Assembly: GCA_900323505.1 (NCBI GenBank)
Contig: OOIN01000002.1
Coordinates: 2,480,001-2,544,000 of the forward strand
From: Ustilago trichophora
Lineage: Eukaryota > Basidiomycota > Ustilaginomycetes > Ustilaginales > Ustilaginaceae
Direction of reading: 5' to 3'
Length of the DNA stretch: 64,000 nt
Shown: piece by piece, positions 28,158-38,957 of the stretch
How positions within the stretch are numbered: the first letter of the stretch is position 1
Layout of the letters: each line of letters starts with the position of its first letter
Made by a program: the position numbers and the translations under genes
The notes under the pieces: generated by a model
The model's database searches: none
What the model saw: only the letters and a program-made list of their open reading frames with translations
Told to the model about the DNA's origin: nothing

Positions 28158-29876
28158 ATGACTGGACCGCAAATGATTGCACAGCCCACCGGCCTACAGA
28201 TTACCCCAACACAGCGAAGGCAGCGCCATGCTCCCTTCAGCTCGGAGCGTTCGGAAACGTGGTACGTCAACGACAGCAATTCTGGCAGGGACAAGGAGGT
28301 AGAGGACGATGGAGACACCGACAGTTTGACAAGTGCAGAGAGTTGTGATTCTGTGGCGACGCCCGAGTCGTCGCCTCCGCAGAATAGGCACGCGGTGCTG
28401 CTCGGGGAAGATGATGCCTATGCTCCCGCGGTTGGCGCCTTCGATAAGAATGGAAACTGGGCTTGGTCGACCCAGCAGTCGTTGGGAGGTGTTGAAGGTG
28501 CCTTCCCATTGGAGGAAGAGGAAGAGGAGGAGGAGGAGGAGGTGCAGGAAGTCTTGGTTGGACCCAAAACTACACATACTGTGCCACTCCTGAACCGGCA
28601 TGACCGTACCCAGATGGTCATGACGGGCAGTGTCAACAAGCTTGCTGGTCAGCGGAAGGCTCCAACCGTAATGTGGTCGGACACCAGTAGCATGACACAC
28701 GGAATTCAGGAAGAGGTTGACGACGACGATTCGCTTGACGTTGTTGGATTCACATCCTACCCATCCCGCACAGTCGCGGCACCTAGAATGGTGGGTGAAG
28801 GGCACAGTATTGTTGTGCCGGTACGTATTCGTCTCGAGGACGATTCTTCCAGCGATGAGAGCGAAGCTAGCGTCGTGACCAGCTCGTCGAGCGGAAGTGA
28901 CTCGGAAGCACGCCGAAGAGCCGGTATCAACATGCTTCAGCGACTCGGAAAGACGATCACCATCCCACAGCGGCGTGGCTCCGTTATAAGTCTTGGTCAA
29001 GGAACACCAAGGCGACCACCGTCTCTGGACGAGATCTCGAATCGCGTCGTTGCAGGAGGCGGCAATGCGTACGGCAGAGGCACACCACCAGGAAGTGCTG
29101 TGCCTCACCAACGATCTGTTAGCTGTCCCTCACCTCTACCGCTCCAACGCCAACGATTCGGAGAGGTAGAGGTAATGGTGACACCCGCCACACCCAAGAT
29201 GTCTACCGAAAAGATCCCAGGTGTCGTGCTCAAGAGCCCTCACATGCCCTCCTGCGCCTTTTCCACCGACGCACGGGGCAATCTGATCGCTCCTGCCTTT
29301 GATGTAGCACCCGGCAGGCAGATCATGCTAGAAGAGAGAGAGCGTCAGGCCAAGCAGTGGCTGGAGAACTTCAAGAGCCAACAACAACAACAACAACAGC
29401 AGGAACGACAAGGATTGAACATGAATCTTAATCTCAAGCTCGGAGCAGGCCCCATTGCTCCTCCGATGGCCAACAGCGCACAAGCTGCTGCAATCATCAG
29501 CCCGCCAAGCAGCCCTACCAAAAGCCGAAGCCCATCGTACACTCCTCAAGACGGTACTCACACTACGCTTCGACAGATTTCAGGTGGACCGCCCATTCCA
29601 CCGCGTCGACGCAGCTTCGGTCTTCGAATCCCCACCCAACAAGCTGATGCAGGCGACGTATCTATTCCTCCAGCCAACGAAACCAACTCAGTCGAAGTGC
29701 CGGATCGAACTCGCTCACCTTTCAACGTTCCGAATGTCAAAGCGATGGACGCTCCAGCACAGAGCACGATGCGTCGCTCGCTGGTAGCAAGATTGAGCCT
29801 ACGCCGATCCAGTAAAGAGCTGCGTGAGGATAGAACGACGTCGTCGATCTCTCGTAAACCTGTACCGACGGTTTAA
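28158..29876 (+). CDS. Disordered protein of unknown function
   Basis: Single exon, 572 residues, not recognised. It is rich in Ser, Pro, Thr, Arg and Gln, with an acidic run of Glu near residues 119-130, several Asp/Ser clusters, a poly-Gln run near residue 408 and many basic Ser motifs (RRGS, RRRS, RRSS) that look like kinase sites. The best-ordered piece is about residues 335-405 (PGVVLKSPHMPSCAF..., then a charged helix ending KQWLENFKSQ). No signal peptide or membrane span is visible. Clean ATG context and sustained C-biased codon use support it as a real gene. Function unknown; a phosphorylated regulatory or scaffold protein is only a guess. Confidence 0.72.
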   Translation: MTGPQMIAQPTGLQITPTQRRQRHAPFSSERSETWYVNDSNSGRDKEVEDDGDTDSLTSAESCDSVATPESSPPQNRHAVLLGEDDAYAPAVGAFDKNGNWAWSTQQSLGGVEGAFPLEEEEEEEEEEVQEVLVGPKTTHTVPLLNRHDRTQMVMTGSVNKLAGQRKAPTVMWSDTSSMTHGIQEEVDDDDSLDVVGFTSYPSRTVAAPRMVGEGHSIVVPVRIRLEDDSSSDESEASVVTSSSSGSDSEARRRAGINMLQRLGKTITIPQRRGSVISLGQGTPRRPPSLDEISNRVVAGGGNAYGRGTPPGSAVPHQRSVSCPSPLPLQRQRFGEVEVMVTPATPKMSTEKIPGVVLKSPHMPSCAFSTDARGNLIAPAFDVAPGRQIMLEERERQAKQWLENFKSQQQQQQQQERQGLNMNLNLKLGAGPIAPPMANSAQAAAIISPPSSPTKSRSPSYTPQDGTHTTLRQISGGPPIPPRRRSFGLRIPTQQADAGDVSIPPANETNSVEVPDRTRSPFNVPNVKAMDAPAQSTMRRSLVARLSLRRSSKELREDRTTSSISRKPVPTV

Positions 29877-30480
29877 GGGGGACTACAAAAAAGGGTGGTA
29901 TGCGATTGCTTGGAGCATGTCCACTGTGTCTGAAGCTGTCAACCTGTAATCAGAAAGTCCTTCGGGGTTGCTGCCCGCCCATACGCACCCTCCTGACTGA
30001 AAGCGTGTTGAGATCGGATTGAGAGATGAGCCTTGCAGATCGGCTTCTCTCTTCTTGATTGAGATGCGATTGAAAATTTGAAGCAGCTTCAAAAATTGTT
30101 AGACCTAGACCTCAGACAGCCATATTTACAAGAATATTCACGTGAAAAACTTCGGCCGAGGTTGAATCGGCTCGGAACCGAATGCTGTCGCCCAATCGAA
30201 TCCAAGCCAAATTTCAAGCTTCTCCGCCTCTCAGCTTGGGAAATCGGCGTCAATTTGGGCAGTCAGGCAGCGTGCCAGTCACTGGAGCCTGACATTGGAA
30301 ATCGTGCCCCAGCGATGCAACAACACAGCAGCTACACAGAGAGGAGTGTGTGTGTCTGGGAGAGAGAGAGAGAGAGAGAGAGGGAGGAGGCCCAAGGAAG
30401 AGAGCCCGAAGGTGTGTCTTCGCCATCAGAACCACCTTTCACTTCTACCTTTCCAAGCACATCAGCCTAATATCGTCAAT
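29877..30480. other. Intergenic spacer upstream of RPS28
   Basis: A 604-bp gap between two plus-strand genes. It contains a (GA)n tract about 100 bp before the RPS28 ATG, followed by a pyrimidine-rich stretch that probably belongs to the RPS28 promoter or leader. Confidence 0.55.
30361..30382. repeat. (AG)n microsatellite before RPS28
   Basis: Eleven AG units ending about 100 bp upstream of the RPS28 ATG. Here the purine strand is the coding strand, unlike most leaders in this window. Confidence 0.95.
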
Positions 30481-31609
30481 ATGGAGTCCACCAAGGTCCC
30501 TGTCAAGCTCGCTCGTGTAAGCATCACCTCCGAATACTACGATATGGATGTCGACACCCCGAGCCCCCTCCAGCAGCCATCCAGGAGCAATAGCAGCAGC
30601 AGTAGCCAGCATTATATCGACAGCATAGTCCCGACATAGTTCAGTATACCATCGCATTTTTCGACAATTGTTCACGATAGATTTAGCACGATCGGTTGAA
30701 CATTTACTCATTTGGCCATCAGCATAAGAGGAGATGTTCAGAGAGGTCAATTGGGAGATGGGTCAGGATAGAGGAGATGCGTGAATGTTTTGCGCATACG
30801 ACGGATAGAGCAGTGATTTTGCGAGATGCTGGAGACGGTGTTTATGCGATACTGTTTCATCGTGAACGATGGCGATCGTCACTTTCACTCGCAGCAGATA
30901 CCGCTCGTCGGTCAATGCGCAGGCCAGTTCGTCACCTCAGAAAAAGGTGCAGGTGAGATCATACGGGCGCGCTCAGCATTTGATCTCTGCAGAACAACAT
31001 CGCGATACTTATCTCGACCTAATGCGAAGAGGCGGTCTTGGTCACCAGCGGCATTTGTAGGTCTCGTAACCATCAATCCGTCATTGGACAACAAGGTTGC
31101 AGCGATTGGGATCCATCAGTGTTTGGCAGCTTCGGTACCCCAATCATACAACCCGATGAGACAGAATGGATGTCAGAAAAACGACGTATTGTCCATCGCA
31201 GCCCAACCAAATCCGATTCTTTCGACCCAGCGCCTTCTATCTACACCATTCACAGCATCCCACGCACGCACGCTATTCACAATCCAGTTCCGACCCAAAT
31301 CGCGACCATCTATGCCGTCATACTGCTGCCTCAACCCCTGGCTCGGGTCTCGCTTCCACCATAATTTCTCATTCGCACGCATTGCACCAGTCACAGAGTC
31401 ACTCACACTCACCTTGATCTTCACTTGCACAAAAACAGGTTACTAAGGTCCTCGGCCGTACCGGCTCGCGCGGTGGTATCATCCAGGTCCGTGTCGAATT
31501 CATGGACGAGACCCGCCGATCGATCATCCGCAACGTCAAGGGCCCCGTCAAGGTCGACGACATTCTTGCCCTTCTCGAGTCGGAGCGTGAGGCCCGTCGA
31601 CTTCGATAA
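30481..31609 (+). CDS. RPS28: 40S ribosomal protein eS28 (2 exons, 922-nt intron)
   Basis: Exon 1 (30481-30516) codes [12 protein letters not shown] and exon 2 (31439-31609) codes from [13 protein letters not shown] to [10 protein letters not shown] and a TAA stop: 68 residues, the normal eS28 size with its family-typical end. The donor is GTAAGC right after the Arg codon; the acceptor is AAAAACAG. eS28 sits at the small-subunit mRNA exit channel. The intron is by far the longest I can define in this window. Unspliced, the frame continues 41 codons past exon 1 before a stop, so retention would give a truncated chimera. I looked for a C/D-box snoRNA in the intron and found no convincing C and D box pair. 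Confidence 0.96.
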
Positions 31610-31991
31610 ATGGCTTGTCGTGTTGCACTCTTTCTTTTTTGCATCTAGCTTCCAGACGAATTGATATGTTGTTGCTTGAGGTAGCGTCGTAAGAGGTCGG
31701 AACTCCACCTCGACGTTTTCTCTCAACTCTTGCACAACATTCAAGGTCGTACTCTCACAAAAGTGAGCGACTTTTGAAAGGATATTTCTGATGGCAGGAA
31801 AAAAAAAGAGTGAAAACAGAAACAAGTCTTTCGGTTCGGTAGTCCCCTTCTCGCTCTCTTCTCCTTGCTGATATCGTCTAATCGCGATCCTCCTTCAACT
31901 CAACCTCGAACCTTTCCCCGACCAAAAACACCTTTGAAGGATCGTAGATGGAAAATGTCGGCAAGGAACGTGTACAATCAGCAACACCTTC

Positions 31992-32023
<32 letters not shown>

Positions 32024-32308
32024 TATTTCACATACACATCATTCCACACATGCACACACACACTGTTATGTCTGCAATCCCAAAAGCCCCCCCTCATCAT
32101 GGGGTCGATTTTCTGATTTCACTGTCGAGAGACGTCTTCTGCGCCGCCGTATTAGATTGGCTTTGATATTTTGACCAAATGTGAGCGAGGATGACAAATG
32201 AAAGTCTTGCTAGGGATGATGTGTTGTTTGAGATGAAGAGGTTTTATGGATGCTGATGCTGGAGAGGGATGTTGCTATTGTAGACAGTGGGCGACGAATT
32301 GTAAAAGA
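31610..32308. other. Convergent intergenic region RPS28 / UPF0303 gene
   Basis: A 0.7-kb gap between two stops. It holds a (CA)n tract at 31992-32020 and otherwise unremarkable DNA. No gene is seen. Confidence 0.55.
31992..32020. repeat. (CA)n microsatellite downstream of RPS28
   Basis: About fourteen CA units on the plus strand, 380 bp after the RPS28 stop, followed by looser CA-rich DNA to about 32062. Confidence 0.95.
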
Positions 32309-32812
32309 TCACAAAGTAGGGATGAGCTTTTCTAAAGCGGCAACAATCAATTGATGATCATCTTCCTGTTTCAAACCTGAGACGACAATCACACCGACAG
32401 GACCTGCGGTCAAGCCTTTGATTCTGATTGGAAATCCACCTCCATGAGCGGCATAATCCTCTCCGAGCCCATCGAGTTGTTTTCCTTTGAGCAATCTTGT
32501 TCTGCCGACTAGAAAGCTGGACAAGCCGAATCGTTGAACGGTATTTGACTTGCGTCTGACCCAATCCCAATTATCTGGCGAGAGCTTGCGAGGGTTACCT
32601 ACGGCAGAGGAGAAGAGGGTGTGACCGGAGAAGAGCGAGATGGAGATGACGATTCCGTGCTCAGTGGGGTCAAAGTTGGATAAGAAGATGCTGCGAATGA
32701 GAGAGCCGAGTTCAAAGGCGGTGTCATTGGTCAAAGCAGGGAAGACGTGGGTGGCTTCTTGACGTTCAATGAGCGAGATTTGCTCTTGAATAGAGTCGGG
32801 AACTGCGAACAT
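32309..32812 (-). CDS. UPF0303 / heme-degrading-domain (DUF336) family protein
   Basis: Single exon, 167 residues from the ATG at 32812, the usual size of the family. The frame is open farther upstream to 33043, but that extension is low-complexity and unlike the family, so I use the internal Met. Conserved features include the N-terminal helix (IQEQISLIERQEATHVFP) and the C-terminal block AAHGGGFPIRIKG followed by GPVGVIVVSGLKQEDDHQLIVAAL. Relatives include yeast YBR137W and the HbpS/GlcG fold. YBR137W has been linked to the GET/tail-anchored protein machinery, but the biochemical role is unsettled. The protein looks cytosolic. Confidence 0.88.
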   Translation of the reverse strand: MFAVPDSIQEQISLIERQEATHVFPALTNDTAFELGSLIRSIFLSNFDPTEHGIVISISLFSGHTLFSSAVGNPRKLSPDNWDWVRRKSNTVQRFGLSSFLVGRTRLLKGKQLDGLGEDYAAHGGGFPIRIKGLTAGPVGVIVVSGLKQEDDHQLIVAALEKLIPTL

Positions 32813-33403
32813 GGTGGTGGCTTGTAGGAGCGCGATTGTAGAGATGCAAAGGAAAAGAAGCCTGGACTCGGGACCGGTGACTGGATGTCCAAGTTGAGTC
32901 TTATCTTTTGCACATCTGTCTATGTTCGCCCTCGTGATCGCTTTGGAGTGCTTCTCCGACGGGAGGGGAGAGAGAGAGAGAGAGAGCGCGCCCAAGAGGA
33001 GCAGGAGCGGGCAATGTTCTGTTCGCCGATTCGTCAACGCCACCAGCTCTAGTTATTTCCGAATGGATGGCGCACTGTACTGTACACTCGGTTCTGCTCA
33101 TGCTGCCCATGCTGCCCACCGGGCAACATCTAGAATTAGTTTCCACAATTGGATTGGCCGAAGATGATCCTTCACAGTCCGAGCAGCTAGCACGCACGAT
33201 CTCATAGGAAAGATAAAGGGAACTTTACAATGAAAGAAAAGAAGCATCAATTAATGAAAGACAAAGAAGACAAAGAAGAAGAAGAGGAAGAAAAGGGATC
33301 AAATATGATCTGCGATGTTTCGGAAGGGGCAGCAGAAATCAGATTCGAGGCCAGACCAGTCCAGACCAGAACACGCAGAAGAAGTGATACCCGACCATCC
33401 CAA

Positions 33404-33404
33404 A

Positions 33405-33447
<43 letters not shown>

Positions 33448-33448
33448 A
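33404..33448. repeat. (GA)n microsatellite
   Basis: About 22 GA units with one CAG interruption. A shorter GA run lies at 32968-32986, near the UPF0303 gene start. Confidence 0.95.
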
Positions 33449-33612
33449 ATCTATCTTGCACCCTCTCTTCTTGTCTTTGGCCTGATGCGTCGACGACAAA
33501 CAGGGAGCTACCGCGTGCGAGTAAATTTCCAAGAATCGCCAGAGGCGGGGGTGTAGCTCTGTGTCTACGCAAGCCCATTTTTTTTTTCTCAGCCTCCGTC
33601 AATTCACTCTGT

Positions 33613-33666
33613 CACGCACACGCACACACGCACGCACGCGCGCACGCACGAGCACAAGCCCACACA

Positions 33667-33698
<32 letters not shown>
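33613..33698. repeat. CA-rich microsatellite with CG interruptions
   Basis: Begins as mixed CACG/CGCA units and ends as an uninterrupted (CA)n run, about 900 bp upstream of the RAC1 ATG. Confidence 0.95.
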
Positions 33699-33700
<2 letters not shown>

Positions 33701-34465
33701 CAGTTCGCCCGGATTGGTTCTGCTCTTGGACCTCCCTTTCTGTGTGTCTCTCTCCCTTTTGAAACGCGCCACAAGCGGTACACCTTATTCGTCGTTGGCT
33801 CTCTGTCTTTGTCTCCGTCTCTCTCTCTGCCCCTGTGCGGTGTGTGTGTCTCGCTGCCTGTTCGCCCCTCGGCCTCTTGCTCTCCCTTTCCCCCCCCGCG
33901 CTCTCTGCGTTTCTCTGTCACTTTTTCCCCTTTTCCTACACCAACCTCTTCTTTGATCTTTATCGTCATCCTACACTTACACACACACACACACACATCG
34001 CGTTCTCGCTCGCGTGCACTTCCCTTCTCTTCAAGAACCTTACTTCGATCTCGACCAATCCACCCCCACACATTGCATTGCAGGCGTCTTGTACCTCGTC
34101 CGCGCACAGCACAACACAACCAATCGATTCGGTCTCACCACTGTTTGTTTTTTTCGTCAAGGATCCGCAAATCAACCCGTTTCTCGGCCATCATCATCGT
34201 CGTCGTCGTCGTCGTCGCTCCCTGTGTACCTGTTCAGCACTGCGTCTCGCTTTTTTTTTTTCTTTCGTCCGCTCGCCAATCTGAGCTGTTTCTTCAAGAG
34301 CATTCTTCACCAACGGGCAGCTTCTTTGACGCACCGAACCAGGTCCAACCGCGCGCGTCTCTCGTCCCACATACACACACCCACACGTACCGCAGTGACA
34401 GCTACAGCTACAATCAACACCGCCTAGCATCGGATCCTCAGGCTGTTTCTCAATTGCCATACCTC

Positions 34466-34473
34466 TATAAAAA
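34466..34473 (+). promoter_or_regulatory. TATA-like box before RAC1
   Basis: TATAAAAA lies 70 bp upstream of the RAC1 ATG. It could be a core promoter element, but the distance is short if the leader is long, so this is tentative. Confidence 0.3.
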
Positions 34474-34497
34474 GGCTATCATCATTCTGTTGAATAG

Positions 34498-35221
<724 letters not shown>

Positions 35222-36185
35222 AATAGTTCCTTGGCGAGGTTGCTAGGATTTTTGTTTTTCCACTTGTCCTTGGGTTGCAAGGCTTTCTTTGTAGATGGGG
35301 AGGTGGGGGTGAGAGAGGAATCGAATTAAATCTCTTTCTTTTTCTTTTCTTTTTCTTTTCTTTTCTGTTTTTTTTTTTTTTGTTCTCTTCTGCGGGACGT
35401 TTTGGGCAAGTTGATGGCGAGTTGGTATATACTTGTCTCACTCTGTTTTCTGCTCGACCGCACATCTAGGCATCTATGGTATACTTGTGTGATGAGATTC
35501 CAAGCGGCCGTTTCGTTTGAGATTTTCGATGTATAAACAAATGTTTGCTTGTCCTCCTTGTGTTTTTATTTTCGTGATGATGTGATGATGTGAAGACAAA
35601 TGCTTGAATGACGCTCTTGTTTTTTTATTTATTTTTTATTGATGTTTAGGTTTCTGGTATGGTTCTTGCAAAAAATAAAAAGAAATCGCTAGAAATTACT
35701 GCTTTTACTGTGTACCTTTTTCCATTCATAACCGACAGACTCTCGCGAACCTCCCGCCTTTCAAGACCAACAGCTGGGCATCTGGTTCGTGAGATTCAAG
35801 CATGCATCCCCGCCATCATGTGCCTCAACTCTGACTTCTTCAAACTACCCCAAGCCTGTTGCTCACCGCTCTCCAACAAGCTCCGATTTTACCCAACAAA
35901 GTGCGTCACTCTATCGGTCTCGACTGGAAAAAAAGGTGCATCACCTATTGTAAGTGAGTGTCATGTTCTCAAGTCATTTGCTCCAACCTCCAATTTGCAG
36001 AAATACTGCCAGAATCATGCATCAAAAGTTGATGATTAACACGGCAAGTACAATAACAATACCACCTTTGGGAAGATGGTAGGGTCAATGGTGATTGTTG
36101 TATGCAAATGCTATTATGGCGAAAGGTACAAGATTCTCTGTGACCTTCTTATTTTTTTCCTTCCCTTTACAGGTATGCTAGATTG
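35222..36185. other. Convergent intergenic region RAC1 / UBE2O-like gene
   Basis: A 0.96-kb gap between stops. T/C-rich low complexity at 35333-35381 probably belongs to the RAC1 3' UTR; the rest is AT-richer than the genes. A 126-codon plus-strand frame at 35659-36039 shows no family signature and I do not call it. Confidence 0.5.
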
Positions 36186-38957
36186 CTAAGCCCTAGTCTC
36201 ATTTCCCAAGAGCAAAGTCTTCAAGGCCTTCAGCGTGCGTCCCAGCATAATACCTCCTCCCTTTGTCAAACCTTGTACCGCCGCATCGTCCACATCAAAC
36301 TTTGTCTCGGCCTCAACTTCTCCTCCATTTCCACTGCCACAGGCACTGCCGCTACCCGTGGCAGCGAGCAGGCTCTCCGCCCGCTCAACGACCGTTTTCA
36401 AGTTCCCACTCTTGTAGTAGAACAATTTGACCTCGGTCTCAAAGCCCTCTGGTGGATGTTCCAGAACTTTTCTAACAAATCCCCTCGACAAAATGTATGC
36501 CTTTTCATTGTATAACCTCGAATTGACTTTACTCTCCTCTTTGCCTTTCAACTTTTCATACGCTGGTTCGGTAAAGTATGGCTCCCGGACGAGTACCAGC
36601 GCCTGAATCGAGACAAAGACTTGCAGAAGGGAACTCTTGCTCGGTGTCCAGTTCTCTTCTGCCACGCCAGACCATGTTCCGAGAACCGACAGGCAGACTT
36701 TGCCATCCTCGTACAGGTTGGGTGAGACACGACCGTGACCGTTTGTCCACGAGTGGAAATGCGCGATGGGTGGCTGGTTGGGGAAATCCGAAGTGAGCTG
36801 GAAATCGATCAGGAAAGGAGCATTCTCGTAAGGAGTGCCCTCGGAACCGATGATGAGCACCCGGAGAAGGTCGGAGCGGTCCTCGTAGGCGCGAACCAGG
36901 ATGGTTTCCGGGAGAGAGGTCTGTAGGACTTTCATCTCTTTCTGAAGTCGCTTGAAGAACGGTGCGGATGGCTGGGTGGGGAGGGGCTTGTTGTAAAAAT
37001 AGTGTGAAGTGGGGGCCGATTCGAGCACCAAAAACTGGGACCAGTCGGTGGAGGAAGAGGCGCGGGCGAGTTCGGAGGGTGCTGAGGGGCCCTCAGCGGA
37101 ATTGGATGCGTCGATGGCTTCGAGAGCTTTGCAAGTAGTTGCGGGGGTGGAGGCTGCGGAGGCGCCGACAGCATCGGCTGCTGGGGATGCAGCATTCGCA
37201 GCTACCTCAGGCTCGTCAATGTGGATTTCTGCCACCTTGGGCTCGTCGATGTGGACCTCGGCTACGTCGGGTGCGCCATCCGAGACGTCCTCCCAGTCGT
37301 TCCGCCCAGCCTCGACAACTTGGCCATTGTCGTCGATCCACATGGCATCCTCGTCTTCGTACTCGTCGTCATCGTATTCATGGTCGTACATGTCGTGCTC
37401 GTAGTCCGCATCGGCATCCATGTTCCACGGGTCATCTTCGTCCATCAAAGCGTGTTCATGCATGCCAAAGCCCGAGTCAGACAGGATCTGAAGTTTGTCG
37501 AGCTTCTCGACCAGCGTCTTGCCAGAAGGTAGTCGAACGCGGCAGGTTCCATCAAGCAAAAGTTCTTCGACAGTGCCGTACCAGTCGATCTCGGTGGCTT
37601 CTACACCGGGCCTGGCCTTCTTATCGACATGGCCCTGTAGCTGGACGATGGTCATCTCTGCGTTCATGAGATCGCTGTGCATCTGCATGTCTTCGTAGTC
37701 AGGACGAGGATCGCCGACTGTTGTCAAAAAGGGACCAGGCCAGCCAGTGGGTCGTTCCGAGATCATGACGGAATCGCCGCGGTGAAGGCTAAAGACGCTG
37801 TGATCGGCACCCTGCACGTCGATCTCGAGGGATGGTACGAGCTCGATCTGTGCGGGCTCGGAGAGGGGTATACGCAGTTGAGCGGTGCGCTCGAGTGGAT
37901 CCATGCTCTGAACGACGCGAGGGACGCTGCCGTGCTCGTCCGACTTCCAGTAGACCCAATCACCAGGCCAGGACTCGTGCTCGTCGAGGTTGGTGTGGGG
38001 GACCATGTCGGAGGCCATCTCTTTGGTACGGGAGCCGTCCTGCCACAAGACGTCGAGCTCGGTTTTGGTACCGACGCAGAGCATGACGTCGACCGAGAGG
38101 CGCTTGGCTCCGTGATAGGTGAGTTTGGCGCCGTACTTGTCCTTGAGCTCTTGATTCTTGAATACGAGACGATCTCCGATTTCGTGGTTGCGCTCCGAGA
38201 AGGCTTTGACGAGGGTCAATTTGCTGAAGTCGGTGCAAAGTGCTGGTGGCTTGGGTCGCTTGGCCTGCTCCTCTGGGGTGAGTTTCTGATTGAGTGCGAG
38301 CCAGTTGATGTAGAGGACGGTCTGCTTGATGTCGACGATGGAAGCCTCTCTGATACCGAGCTGGATCATCTGGAGGCCGACCTCGTTCTCGCTCATGTGT
38401 TCTTTGGGAATCTTGCCAAGCAAGAGACGACCGCCCATCTCGACGACCTTGACGAGCCTGTCGTTTTCGGAATTGCCCACCATGGCCTCCTCGACGACTC
38501 CGTCGATCTCGCCGATCCAGTCGTTGGCGATGACGAGATCACCGTGGTTGAGGTAGTTGCCCTTGACGACGTGGTCTGCTGGAACTGGCTGGTGGATCTC
38601 TTCCCTGCTGAAGAGGTGCTGGAGCTTGAGCGTGTTGGTGCTGGCTGTGACGACACCCGAGGCGGCATCTGCGAGCGAGCGCTTGCAAGTGGAACCGACG
38701 GAAAAGACGCGGTCGATCAGGTCGAGTTTGAGCGAGGAAACGATCTCCCTCTCGCCTGATGGATACCAGAGTACGCCGTATTCACCCTCCTGTAGCTGAC
38801 GATCAAGACCAGTCTTGGCAAAGGTGGTGGGATCAGCATCGATCTCATCATGATAACACCTCGAGACCATTCCGACTTTGTGGTCATCATCCTTACCCTC
38901 CTTGCGATGGACGACGTCGGCGCGGTAGAGTCGAGGAGGAGTAGCCTGATCCGTCAT
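36186..38957 (-). CDS. UBE2O-like hybrid E2/E3 ubiquitin-conjugating enzyme
   Basis: Single exon, 923 residues. The UBC domain (about residues 685-850) contains the E2 core PNLYEDGKVCLSVLGTWSG with the catalytic Cys755, preceded by SPNL in place of the usual HPN and followed by SSLLQVFVSIQALVLVREPYF. Before it are several beta-rich segments (VKGNYLNHGDLVIANDWIGEI, WYGTVEELLLDGTCRVRLP) matching the conserved N-terminal regions of UBE2O, and a strongly acidic Asp/Glu/Tyr stretch near residues 535-580. UBE2O in animals and PHO2/UBC24 in plants act as combined E2/E3 enzymes on unassembled proteins or transporters; baker's yeast has no clear counterpart. The substrate here is unknown. It is divergent from RAV1. 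Confidence 0.93.
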   Translation of the reverse strand: MTDQATPPRLYRADVVHRKEGKDDDHKVGMVSRCYHDEIDADPTTFAKTGLDRQLQEGEYGVLWYPSGEREIVSSLKLDLIDRVFSVGSTCKRSLADAASGVVTASTNTLKLQHLFSREEIHQPVPADHVVKGNYLNHGDLVIANDWIGEIDGVVEEAMVGNSENDRLVKVVEMGGRLLLGKIPKEHMSENEVGLQMIQLGIREASIVDIKQTVLYINWLALNQKLTPEEQAKRPKPPALCTDFSKLTLVKAFSERNHEIGDRLVFKNQELKDKYGAKLTYHGAKRLSVDVMLCVGTKTELDVLWQDGSRTKEMASDMVPHTNLDEHESWPGDWVYWKSDEHGSVPRVVQSMDPLERTAQLRIPLSEPAQIELVPSLEIDVQGADHSVFSLHRGDSVMISERPTGWPGPFLTTVGDPRPDYEDMQMHSDLMNAEMTIVQLQGHVDKKARPGVEATEIDWYGTVEELLLDGTCRVRLPSGKTLVEKLDKLQILSDSGFGMHEHALMDEDDPWNMDADADYEHDMYDHEYDDDEYEDEDAMWIDDNGQVVEAGRNDWEDVSDGAPDVAEVHIDEPKVAEIHIDEPEVAANAASPAADAVGASAASTPATTCKALEAIDASNSAEGPSAPSELARASSSTDWSQFLVLESAPTSHYFYNKPLPTQPSAPFFKRLQKEMKVLQTSLPETILVRAYEDRSDLLRVLIIGSEGTPYENAPFLIDFQLTSDFPNQPPIAHFHSWTNGHGRVSPNLYEDGKVCLSVLGTWSGVAEENWTPSKSSLLQVFVSIQALVLVREPYFTEPAYEKLKGKEESKVNSRLYNEKAYILSRGFVRKVLEHPPEGFETEVKLFYYKSGNLKTVVERAESLLAATGSGSACGSGNGGEVEAETKFDVDDAAVQGLTKGGGIMLGRTLKALKTLLLGNETRA

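Noticed and set aside
30517..31438. snoRNA in the RPS28 intron
   Set aside because: Only loose C-box-like words (for example CGATGAG near 31154) without a matching D box and terminal stem at the right distance.
30826..31446. 206-codon plus-strand frame within the RPS28 intron
   Set aside because: It overlaps the intron acceptor and exon 2 in another frame, has no family signature and runs through pyrimidine-rich intron end; a chance frame.
32813..33043. 77-residue extension of the UPF0303 protein
   Set aside because: Runs through a (GA)n tract and has no similarity to the family; the protein from 32812 has the normal length of 167 residues.
35659..36039. 126-codon plus-strand frame between RAC1 and the UBE2O-like gene
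   Set aside because: AT-rich, no conserved motif, codon use unlike neighbouring genes.
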